Assembly: GCA_002869425.1 (NCBI GenBank)
Contig: PKSZ01000536.1
Coordinates: forward strand, 1-5,271
Source of the DNA: Marinilabiliales bacterium
GTDB lineage: Bacteria > Bacteroidota > Bacteroidia > Bacteroidales > BM523
Length of the DNA: 5,271 bases
Reading direction: 5' to 3'
The translations under genes and the position numbers were made by a program. Positions within the stretch are counted from its first letter, which is position 1. The number at the start of each line of letters is the position of its first letter. The notes below the pieces were generated by a model, which was not told the DNA's origin, did not search any database, and saw only the letters and a program-made list of their open reading frames with translations. This document shows, piece by piece, positions 1 to 5,271 of this stretch.

Positions 1-329
1 CATACTACGTACTAAAACAAGTTGATTTTGATGGTACCGCTTCTTATTCTGATATGGTAGCCGTTGAAGTCCCATTTTCCGAAAAACCTGAATTTACTAT
101 TTATCCAAATCATATAACGGAAAGTTTTTTCTATATTGAAACCCGTAATTTTGATGAAGCCGCAGATATTGTCATTCATGATGTTTATGGCAGAACTGTA
201 AGTAAAACAGCCTTAAATACAAATGCCAGCTGGCAAGTTGTAAACCTTGATGCTGATGCAGGCATTTACTTCATTACGCTGGAGGGTACGGCATTTGATT
301 TCGATCCAGTAAAGGTTATCAAAAAATAA
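1..329 (+). CDS. C-terminal end of a T9SS-secreted surface protein (5' truncated), type A sorting domain
   Basis: This is the tail of a larger protein. The frame is open from the window edge (first whole codon at position 3) and no in-frame start is convincing. The ATG at 54 lies inside the stretch YYVLKQVDFDGTASYSDMV, a conserved segment that commonly precedes sorting domains in Bacteroidota secreted proteins. The last ~78 residues (from position 93) form a type A C-terminal domain: FTIYPN opening, a central VIHDVYGRTV strand, the L-x-x-G-I-Y-F-I-T-L motif (here DADAGIYFITL) and a basic end, VKVIKK. In characterised T9SS substrates this domain directs outer-membrane translocation and is then cleaved, with the protein released or anchored to LPS. 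One oddity is that the usual PNP turn reads PNH. The function of the passenger domain cannot be known because it lies outside the window. The TAA stop directly abuts the stop codon of the opposing YugP-like gene. Confidence 0.9.
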   Translation, partial: YYVLKQVDFDGTASYSDMVAVEVPFSEKPEFTIYPNHITESFFYIETRNFDEAADIVIHDVYGRTVSKTALNTNASWQVVNLDADAGIYFITLEGTAFDFDPVKVIKK

Positions 330-1013
330 TTAATCATCACCTGCTCCCAAAAAAATAAATATGTAATACAAAAGTGTTGCGATAGAGGATAATGCTGCAA
401 CAACATATGTATAGGCTGCCCATTTTAATGCATCTTTTGCTTTTTCATGCGTCTGGCCATATGTTATACCGGTTCTGTTCAACCAAGCTAAAGCTCTGCT
501 GCTTGCATCAATTTCAACAGGTAATGTTATAATACTAAAAAGGGTTATGATTCCGAAAAGAACTATACCTCCCAATAACAATTGAGGAAACGACTGCACG
601 GTTATAATGCCAGCCAGTAGTATCCACTGAACCCATTTTGATGAAAACTGAACAACGGGAACCAGCGCAGATCGCATTTGCAACCAACTATACGCCTCAG
701 CATGTTGAACTGCATGGCCACATTCGTGGGCAGCAACGGCTGCAGATGCAACACTCCTTCCATGATATACGTCAGGACTTAAATTAACTGTTTTTTTTAC
801 CGGGTGATAATGATCGGATAGTTCTCCTGGAGTACTAACAACGCGAACATCATGAATGCCATTTTCTGCCAGCATTCGTTCGGCTATTTCTTTTCCGCTT
901 AAACCGTAGTCTATGGGAATTTTTGCATATTTCTTAAATTTTGATTTCAACTGGTTCCCTACAAGCCAGCTTACTAGCATAAATATTCCAAATATTATCC
1001 ATATTGATATCAT
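330..1013 (-). CDS. YugP-like membrane zinc metallopeptidase (Zn_peptidase_2 family)
   Basis: The 227-residue product matches the usual length and layout of the YugP/Zn_peptidase_2 family (about 225 residues). An N-terminal membrane segment (about residues 2-18) is followed by a basic stretch (KSKFKKYAK). Next come a soluble part with the family-typical G-x-L-S-D-H-Y-H-P motif (63-71) and the zinc site HECGH (96-100: H96 and H100 as ligands, E97 catalytic). Three further hydrophobic stretches lie near 113-135, 141-166 and 197-222. The likely third zinc ligand is E168 in LPVEIDASSRAL, a segment conserved in the family. It is therefore an integral membrane protease; substrates are not known to me for any homologue. 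It is the last gene of the minus-strand cluster, 78 bp after the HELCH peptidase, and could be co-transcribed. A GAGG lies only 2 nt before the ATG, closer than a normal Shine-Dalgarno. Its stop codon is directly adjacent to the stop of the converging T9SS gene. Confidence 0.93.
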   Translation of the reverse strand: MISIWIIFGIFMLVSWLVGNQLKSKFKKYAKIPIDYGLSGKEIAERMLAENGIHDVRVVSTPGELSDHYHPVKKTVNLSPDVYHGRSVASAAVAAHECGHAVQHAEAYSWLQMRSALVPVVQFSSKWVQWILLAGIITVQSFPQLLLGGIVLFGIITLFSIITLPVEIDASSRALAWLNRTGITYGQTHEKAKDALKWAAYTYVVAALSSIATLLYYIFIFLGAGDD

Positions 1014-1091
1014 AACCTCAAGTTTTCATTTGAGAATCAAATTCTTTGCCAATTGATAATACATGGTTTTTATCTGACGAATTGACAGCAA

Positions 1092-1763
1092 TCAGTTATC
1101 TTTTTCAATATAATTATATACATCCTGATCCGTCATATAAAACTCAAGAATCTTCTTACGATATTTATTGCTCCTTTTAATATTTGAGAATATATACTTT
1201 TTAAAGTGCCACAGTTCACAGCCTAAACCATGTTTCAACGTTAACAAGTCTGTTTCATGCTCCACTCTTTTCATTTCTTTCGAAGACAGGGAATACAATA
1301 CTCCAAATTTAATCAACTCAAAAAAATCCTGACTTTCATAATCCACGACATGACATAATTCATGCCCCAGTACTCCTACCCTACCAGCAAACGATACAGA
1401 AGCTAACCTAACTCCTTTAAACAAGCCTTTGCGATTGTTGATACTAATAACATATTTTCGCTTTTCTTTCTTTCTAAATACAGAAAAAAAAGACGGACTG
1501 GATGTCATGCTTGCCCTGATAAAAAATCTTTTACGTTTGAACTGAATCCTGGTATCCTTCAGCTCAGGAAAAAATGACAAAGCCACAATGATTTCATCCC
1601 GATATTTTTCACTCAGAGATTTATTCAGTATTTCCTTTTCAGAGCTAGTCTCAATAATATGATCGTAGCGGTGTTTCAAACTTTGTAAATAACAAATTAA
1701 CTCCTGAGAGAATACAATTTGGGAAAATAAAAGAATAAAGAATACACTGAATACTACTCTCAT
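1092..1763 (-). CDS. Exported HExxH metallopeptidase-like protein of unrecognised family
   Basis: The product has 223 residues. A clear Sec signal peptide (about residues 1-19, MRVVFSVFFILLFSQIVFS, likely cut before Q20) sends it to the periplasm or beyond. No lipobox precedes the mature start. The zinc signature is HELCH (134-138), preceded by GRVGVLG and followed about 30 residues later by E168-x-x-x-D172 (VEHETDLLTLKHG). That spacing fits a gluzincin-type third ligand (E168), so the catalytic set looks complete. The rest is strongly basic (KRKRFF, RKKEKRKY, NIKRSNKYRKK) and has no family I recognise. The start overlaps the hydrolase stop by 4 bp (ATGA) with no Shine-Dalgarno in front, which suggests translational coupling. 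Peptidase activity is inferred only from the motif. It could also be an inactive relative or a structural zinc protein. The substrate is unknown. Confidence 0.82.
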   Translation of the reverse strand: MRVVFSVFFILLFSQIVFSQELICYLQSLKHRYDHIIETSSEKEILNKSLSEKYRDEIIVALSFFPELKDTRIQFKRKRFFIRASMTSSPSFFSVFRKKEKRKYVISINNRKGLFKGVRLASVSFAGRVGVLGHELCHVVDYESQDFFELIKFGVLYSLSSKEMKRVEHETDLLTLKHGLGCELWHFKKYIFSNIKRSNKYRKKILEFYMTDQDVYNYIEKDN

Positions 1764-2395
1764 AAATGCTTATTGATTATTTCTGATATAGCATCTGCTT
1801 TATTTGAAATCATAAAGTGCGTACCGTCCGAAATCTCAATGTCAGCTCTTACATTTTGAATGGGAATAATCTTATCAGATGTTCCATGAACATGCAAAAT
1901 ATCACACTCTAATTTCACACCTTGCCAGTGAGACATGGCTTTAAATGCCCAATTTACAAAACCTGTATTCATACTTCGGAGCACCGTTTTCAATAATACT
2001 TTATCAAAATCACTAACGGCACCAAAAAGTTTCATTGTAACAGAATCACACCAAGGCATACTATGAGCTGGAAATACTTTTTGCAATCCACATTTGCCAA
2101 TAAAACGAATTCTGGATGGAATTTCTTCAGGTGATTTCATACTTGATATTAAAATTACCTTCTTCACAGGAAGCAATCGTGCTATCTCTAAAGCTATTAT
2201 TCCACCAAAGGAAACACCGACCAAAACAGAATTTGCTGATTTTATCTGATCTGTCAATCTTAATGCATACTCAGATATTGTTTCTCTCCCGGCTGGATCA
2301 ACCCATTGTATAGTCGTTGTATCAGAATGAATATGAAGGTTTTGAAAAACCTTTTCATCTGCCCCCAGTCCGCTAACAAAATAGACACCCGTCAT
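1760..2395 (-). CDS. Alpha/beta hydrolase (serine hydrolase fold)
   Basis: The product is a compact 211-residue single-domain alpha/beta hydrolase. The first strand and oxyanion loop are YFVSGLGAD (5-13). The nucleophile elbow is GVSFGG with S62. The acid is D174 in HGTSDKIIP, and the histidine is H193 in DGTHFMI, so a complete Ser-Asp-His triad is visible in the canonical order. The cap between strands 6 and 7 (about 90-160) is short and helical. There is no signal peptide or membrane segment, so it should be cytoplasmic. Small Bacteroidota hydrolases of this shape are usually annotated only as 'alpha/beta hydrolase'. The sequence does not fix the substrate (ester, thioester or lactone). It is the first gene of the minus-strand cluster and its stop overlaps the start of the exported HELCH protein. 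The ATG at 2395 is preceded by a small hairpin rather than a ribosome-binding site, and it begins the conserved first strand directly, supporting this start. Confidence 0.9.
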   Translation of the reverse strand: MTGVYFVSGLGADEKVFQNLHIHSDTTTIQWVDPAGRETISEYALRLTDQIKSANSVLVGVSFGGIIALEIARLLPVKKVILISSMKSPEEIPSRIRFIGKCGLQKVFPAHSMPWCDSVTMKLFGAVSDFDKVLLKTVLRSMNTGFVNWAFKAMSHWQGVKLECDILHVHGTSDKIIPIQNVRADIEISDGTHFMISNKADAISEIINKHL

Positions 2396-2400
2396 AAAGT

Positions 2401-2414
2401 AGGTAAAAATACCT
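2401..2414 (-). promoter_or_regulatory. Small hairpin just upstream of the hydrolase start codon
   Basis: The sequence AGGTA-AAAA-TACCT is a perfect inverted repeat with 5-bp arms and a 4-nt loop. In the minus-strand transcript it would form a short stem (AGGTA UUUU UACCU) ending only 5 nt before the hydrolase ATG, inside the ribosome footprint. It could modulate initiation, or it could be chance in AT-rich DNA. Confidence 0.35.
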
Positions 2415-2477
2415 GTTATAAACCTCCAAAGTGACCTAATTAAAAAGGTATATATGCTCTGGCGCTGGTTATAACAG
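2413..2477. repeat. 9-bp inverted repeat CTGTTATAA / TTATAACAG in the divergent intergenic region
   Basis: CTGTTATAA occurs at 2413-2421 and its exact reverse complement TTATAACAG at 2469-2477. The two copies lie in opposite orientation and flank the region between the two divergent genes. Their TTATAA cores are 53 bp apart, close to five helical turns. The left copy lies downstream of the putative hydrolase -7 box and the right copy lies just upstream of the lipoprotein -7 box, as expected for paired binding sites of one regulator. This is inference from position and symmetry only. Confidence 0.4.
2427..2434 (-). promoter_or_regulatory. Possible -7 box for the hydrolase cluster
   Basis: On the minus strand this reads TCACTTTG, one mismatch from the Bacteroidota -7 consensus TAnnTTTG. 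It ends 31 nt before the hydrolase ATG, similar to the spacing seen for the divergent lipoprotein gene (33 nt). No TTG-type -33 element is evident upstream. It is a weak candidate, based on motif and distance only. Confidence 0.35.
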
Positions 2478-2479
2478 CG
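2463..2479. promoter_or_regulatory. Operator-like imperfect palindrome CGCTG-GTTATAA-CAGCG
   Basis: Arms CGCTG (2463-2467) and CAGCG (2475-2479) are perfect inverted repeats around a spacer whose core, TTATAA, is itself palindromic; one extra G breaks full symmetry. It ends 3 nt before the lipoprotein -7 box, between the expected -33 and -7 elements, so a bound protein would probably block or alter RNA polymerase access. It is also unusually GC-containing for this intergenic region. Confidence 0.4.
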
Positions 2480-2482
2480 TTT

Positions 2483-2490
2483 TAACTTTG
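2483..2490 (+). promoter_or_regulatory. Bacteroidota-type -7 promoter box of the lipoprotein gene
   Basis: TAACTTTG is an exact match to the TAnnTTTG consensus of the primary sigma factor in Bacteroidota. It sits 33 nt upstream of the ATG at 2524, predicting an untranslated leader of roughly 25 nt. The TTG-type -33 element is not obvious (CTGGCGC at the expected distance). The box rules out translation starting at the TTG at 2488, which lies within it. Confidence 0.6.
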
Positions 2491-2523
2491 TATCAATTGT
2501 TAATGTTTAAAATAACAAAAATT

Positions 2524-3417
2524 ATGAAAACGAAAAAAATCATTATTACAGTAATTTCAATTGTATTTTCATTGTCTCTTCTATCTTGTAACAAAACCAA
2601 TGAAACTATCGAGACAACACCAGAGCAACAATCTGATCAAAAGGATGAAAAAGCAGCATCAGACGCTGTAACAGTTGCCAAAGAAGAAACCACAACGCAG
2701 TTTATTTTTGCAGATGTTTTTAATCAGGTAGATAAGGCTGTCAAAGAAACCAATGGTGATTTAAACGGTGGCTCAAAATCCAACAAATCAGGATATCCAA
2801 ACTTTTCAATTACACCTTTTGACCTTACAAGCTGGCCAAAGACTGTAACGATTGATTTTGGCTCTCAAAACTATCTTTGTGAAGACGGAATTCAACGAAG
2901 AGGAAAAATCATTGTAGAAACAAGCGATTGGTATGCCAATGAAGATTGTATCACGACCATTAGTTTTGACAATTACTTCGTTAATAATTATAAAGTAGAA
3001 GGTTTAAAAACCATAACCAATAATGGAAGAAATAACGCCGGTAACATCAATTATACAGTTGAAGTAGAAGATGCTATTATTACATCACCAGATGGTTATC
3101 AGAATTATTGGTCTTCAACAAGAAATCATGAATGGACTGCAGGTGAATCAACTGTACTAAATCCATACGATGACGAATATGATGTAACAGGATATGCAAA
3201 CGGTACCAATAGTGAAGGAACAGAATACACCATTACAATTGTTGAAAAGCTCAACTATCTCGTCGGATGTGAACATACAAGAAGTGGTATTATTGACATT
3301 GATATTGAAGGACTACCTACTATAACTGTTGATTTTGGTGATGGCGATTGCGATCCTGATGCTACAGTTACTGTTTTTGGTGTAGCCTACCCTTTTGTTG
3401 CAGGAGGAATTCTTTAG
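2524..3417 (+). CDS. Bacteroidota lipoprotein of unknown function with repeated PxTxTxDFG motif
   Basis: The product has 297 residues when started at the ATG at 2524. Upstream in-frame starts (TTG 2488, ATG 2503) are rejected because they sit in or close to the promoter box and would add non-signal residues in front of a canonical lipoprotein signal. That signal is MKTKK, a hydrophobic core, then the lipobox L-L-S-C with lipidated C22. A low-complexity acidic/Gln/Thr linker follows (about 23-60, including QQSDQKDEK), then a beta-rich Asn/Thr/Tyr domain. WPKTVTIDFG...C119-E-D-G...R-R-G-K-I-I-V (104-131) is echoed by LPTITVDFG...C276-D-P-D-A-T-V-T-V (264-284), suggesting an internal duplication. 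C142 and C249 complete four mature-domain cysteines that could form two disulfides. I recognise the general pattern from uncharacterised Bacteroidota lipoproteins but no function. Cell-surface or periplasmic exposure cannot be decided. The gene is divergent from the hydrolase cluster and 89 bp ahead of the T9SS gene. Confidence 0.85.
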   Translation: MKTKKIIITVISIVFSLSLLSCNKTNETIETTPEQQSDQKDEKAASDAVTVAKEETTTQFIFADVFNQVDKAVKETNGDLNGGSKSNKSGYPNFSITPFDLTSWPKTVTIDFGSQNYLCEDGIQRRGKIIVETSDWYANEDCITTISFDNYFVNNYKVEGLKTITNNGRNNAGNINYTVEVEDAIITSPDGYQNYWSSTRNHEWTAGESTVLNPYDDEYDVTGYANGTNSEGTEYTITIVEKLNYLVGCEHTRSGIIDIDIEGLPTITVDFGDGDCDPDATVTVFGVAYPFVAGGIL

Positions 3418-3472
3418 TCATCAAGTAAGGGATATTCACCAAATATGTGTTTTAGTATAGAAGAATATTTTA

Positions 3473-3480
3473 TACTTTTA
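3473..3480 (+). promoter_or_regulatory. Possible -7 box for the second T9SS gene
   Basis: TACTTTTA matches TAnnTTTG at all fixed positions except the last (A for G). It ends 26 nt before the ATG at 3507, a spacing similar to that of the lipoprotein gene. No clear -33 element is seen. If real, the gene has its own promoter in the 89-bp gap, and the in-frame ATG at 3480, which overlaps this box, is not the start. Confidence 0.4.
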
Positions 3481-3506
3481 TGAATCAATTAATTAAACCT
3501 ACAGAT

Positions 3507-5271
3507 ATGAAAAAAATTCTATTTCTGATTTGTCTCCTCCCATACTTCTCTTTTGCTCAAATAACTTTTACGAGTACTGATTTACCAGCCGTAGGAGACA
3601 CATTCCTGTTTTATATTGACACAAATTGCGTAGTTGATCTGGGAACACCATCAGGAAATCAAAACTGGGACTTAACAGGTCTTGATGAAGACTCCGCTTC
3701 TGCAATTGCATATTTTGATCCGTCAGGTCTTCCATTTAGCGGAGATTTTCCTACAGCTAATTTATGTAATGGAGACTCTACTGGTTATATGTTTTATAAT
3801 GTAAGCAACAGCGGAATGGAAATCGTTGGAATGAGAGCCGAATTTCCTAACCTGATGACCATTAACTTCACAGATCCAAGTCTTTTACTGGGAACTCCAG
3901 TTACTTATGGATCCTCATTTACAGATTATTCAGAATGGGAAATCGCTTATGATTACAATCCAGCTGATATGGATACTTTCTACGTATCTACATCAAATAA
4001 AACACTAAACTGTGATGCATGGGGATCAATTTCCACTCCATATGGTTTTTATGATGATGTGCTAAGAATTAAAGAAAATACAATTAATGTTGCAAATCTC
4101 ATCATTGAATTAAATGGAAGTCCGGTATATACACAAGAAGTTAGCAGAGATACTGTTGTTAACTATTTCTTTATAACAAACGAACTACATTATCCGGTTG
4201 CAACAATCAAACTTAACCCTGATGAAAGCGAAATACTAGAGATTGAGTATATGTACACTCCCATTATTTCCAATGGACAGATTGAATCAGTATCAGATGG
4301 TAACTGGACAACACCCACGACCTGGGATTGTATGTGTATACCAACTCCGGGAGATGAAATCACCGTCTCAAACGATGTAACGTTGGATACCGATTTCTTC
4401 TTAACGAATACTTTAATCATTAATAATGGAGCCAGTCTTATAAAAGATGGCAATGAAAGATATTTTGCAACTTCTGATGCCAGTGTTATTGTTAATGGAA
4501 AATTTCATACCGACTATTTATACCTTGGAAACGGAACCACAACAATAAACGACAGCTTACTGGTCAATATTTCAATGTTCAATAGTTCAAACCTTTCTAA
4601 CTTGGGTGTAATTGCCGAAATCGACAGTTTATTTAATGCCGGAACAATTACAAATAGCGGAGAAATAAACGCACTGAACTATACATCAGAAAATACATTC
4701 AGTAATTCAGGAGACTGCTACTTTGAGAACTTTACAAATACAGGTGTTTTCACAAATACCGGATTCTTTGAGTTTGATGATATGACGAACCTGGGATTAT
4801 TTGAATTTCAATCTGGTACAGCAACTGGAAACTACGACTTTTTAAACTCGGGATACGTTAATCATGCACAATCAGCGTCAATAAATATTGGGAATGATTT
4901 TATGAATAGCAATCTGGATTCCAGCATAGCCTATTATAATATTGAAGGCCAAATGACCGTACTAAATAACTGGATGAATTTTGATACAATAGCAGGAATC
5001 AATGGCCAGATTACAGTATCCAACTCAACAGGAAATGATGGAGCTTTATTAGGTTCATTCGACTTATGCGATCAAACACCTCCTCCTTCATACCCCTTTA
5101 TTGATATTAACAATGGAGTGATAGATCCAGATATTAGTTTCTGCGGAACAGTACAAATTGAAACACCAGTTTCCACTAATTTCAAAATTTATCCAAACCC
5201 TACAAGTGATTATATCAACATAGAACTTGAAAACGAAAGTTATTTTTCATTTGAGCTTTTCGATATTAATG
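3507..5271 (+). CDS. T9SS-secreted repeat protein with type A sorting domain (3' truncated)
   Basis: The frame is open from 3507 to the window edge (588 complete codons, no stop). The start at 3507 is chosen over the in-frame ATG at 3480 because it begins a perfect Sec signal peptide: MKKILFLICLLPYFSFA, cut before Q18. Domains in order: (a) about 18-255, a Bacteroidota N-terminal domain recognisable by PAVGDTFLFY, GNQNWDLTGL (50-59) and WGSISTPYG...DVLRIK (172-189); (b) 264-293, the GNW...PTTW...P-x-P-G-D-E-I-T-V motif that often leads into repeat regions in secreted Bacteroidota proteins, with an unusual C-M-C in the middle; (c) about 294-540, Asn-x-Gly repeats likely to form a beta-helix or similar fibre; (d) from 559, the opening of a type A sorting domain, FKIYPNPTSDYINIELEN. 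About 45-50 residues of that domain should lie beyond the window. It is probably a cell-surface or released adhesin or matrix-like protein. No catalytic motif is seen, so the function is unknown. Confidence 0.9.
   Translation, partial: MKKILFLICLLPYFSFAQITFTSTDLPAVGDTFLFYIDTNCVVDLGTPSGNQNWDLTGLDEDSASAIAYFDPSGLPFSGDFPTANLCNGDSTGYMFYNVSNSGMEIVGMRAEFPNLMTINFTDPSLLLGTPVTYGSSFTDYSEWEIAYDYNPADMDTFYVSTSNKTLNCDAWGSISTPYGFYDDVLRIKENTINVANLIIELNGSPVYTQEVSRDTVVNYFFITNELHYPVATIKLNPDESEILEIEYMYTPIISNGQIESVSDGNWTTPTTWDCMCIPTPGDEITVSNDVTLDTDFFLTNTLIINNGASLIKDGNERYFATSDASVIVNGKFHTDYLYLGNGTTTINDSLLVNISMFNSSNLSNLGVIAEIDSLFNAGTITNSGEINALNYTSENTFSNSGDCYFENFTNTGVFTNTGFFEFDDMTNLGLFEFQSGTATGNYDFLNSGYVNHAQSASINIGNDFMNSNLDSSIAYYNIEGQMTVLNNWMNFDTIAGINGQITVSNSTGNDGALLGSFDLCDQTPPPSYPFIDINNGVIDPDISFCGTVQIETPVSTNFKIYPNPTSDYINIELENESYFSFELFDIN
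4599..4853 (+). repeat. Protein-level N-x-G repeat block in the T9SS gene
   Basis: Within residues 365-449, eight N-x-G turns occur at N365, N377, N383, N400, N411, N417, N428 and N447, most with F/I-T/S-N-[TSAL]-G followed by a short aliphatic/aromatic strand (for example FTNTGVFTNTGFFEF). The spacings (12, 6, 17, 11, 6, 11, 19) suggest a rung of about 17-18 residues, often divided as 11-12 plus 6. The DNA itself is diverged, so the repeat is old and held at the protein level. A right-handed parallel beta-helix is the most likely fold, by inference. Confidence 0.65.

Noticed and set aside
1038..1045. AGAATTTG on the minus strand as a promoter for the YugP-like gene
   Set aside because: It has two mismatches in the fixed TA of TAnnTTTG and no -33 element, so it is not supported.
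1055..1074. GATAA/TTATC inverted repeat between the HELCH peptidase and the YugP-like gene
   Set aside because: The short AT-only arms, ten-base loop and lack of a T-run do not make a terminator; it gives no reason to split the cluster.
2116..2313. Plus-strand open frame of 65 codons
   Set aside because: It lies wholly inside the hydrolase gene on the opposite strand, and its translation shows no domain, signal or plausible start region.
2488..2523. Upstream TTG/ATG starts extending the lipoprotein by up to 12 residues
   Set aside because: The TTG overlaps an exact TAnnTTTG promoter box, and the extension would place extra residues ahead of a textbook lipoprotein signal peptide beginning at 2524.
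3432..3446. ATATT/AATAT inverted repeat after the lipoprotein stop as a terminator
   Set aside because: It is a five-pair, all-AT stem without a following T-run, too weak to call an intrinsic terminator in AT-rich DNA.
3480..3506. In-frame ATG adding nine residues to the second T9SS protein
   Set aside because: The added residues would spoil the signal peptide N-terminus, and the ATG overlaps the candidate -7 box; MKKILF at 3507 is the canonical start.
4190..4453. Minus-strand open frame of 87 codons
   Set aside because: It is antisense to the long continuous T9SS frame, which has clear domain motifs on both sides of it; the antisense translation resembles no protein.

Overview
The window looks like a piece of a Bacteroidota chromosome (Flavobacteriales/Cytophagales-like; the exact lineage cannot be read from sequence alone). 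Four things point there. Two proteins carry C-terminal sorting signals of the type IX secretion system (T9SS, type A), a system confined to this phylum. One protein is a typical Bacteroidota lipoprotein. A promoter-like box matches the phylum's TAnnTTTG consensus. The sequence is AT-rich, with A-rich leaders instead of clear Shine-Dalgarno sites.

Layout from left to right: (1) <1-329 (+) is the 3' end of a large T9SS-secreted surface protein. (2) 330-2395 (-) is a compact three-gene cluster. In transcription order it holds a cytoplasmic alpha/beta hydrolase (2395-1760), a small exported HExxH metallopeptidase-like protein (1763-1092, overlapping the hydrolase by 4 bp as ATGA) and a YugP-type membrane zinc metallopeptidase (1013-330, 78 bp further on). 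(3) 2396-2523 is a divergent intergenic region with promoter-like boxes, a 9-bp inverted repeat, an operator-like imperfect palindrome and a small hairpin next to the hydrolase start. (4) 2524-3417 (+) encodes a lipoprotein of unknown function with an internally repeated PxTxTxDFG motif. (5) 3507->5271 (+) is a second T9SS substrate: signal peptide, Bacteroidota-type N-terminal domain, a G-N-W...T-W linker motif, Asn-x-Gly repeats suggesting a beta-helix, and the start of a type A sorting domain. It runs off the right edge.

The plus-strand genes all make envelope or secreted products. The minus-strand cluster pairs a hydrolase with two membrane- or envelope-directed zinc peptidases, which would suit an envelope-maintenance role, but no pathway can be assigned. 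I see no RNA genes, mobile elements or CRISPR array, and no gene-free stretch over 300 bases. Nothing here is clearly a new system. The points most worth following up are the regulatory symmetry in the divergent region, the coupled hydrolase/HELCH-peptidase pair, and the repeat architectures of the lipoprotein and the second T9SS protein.
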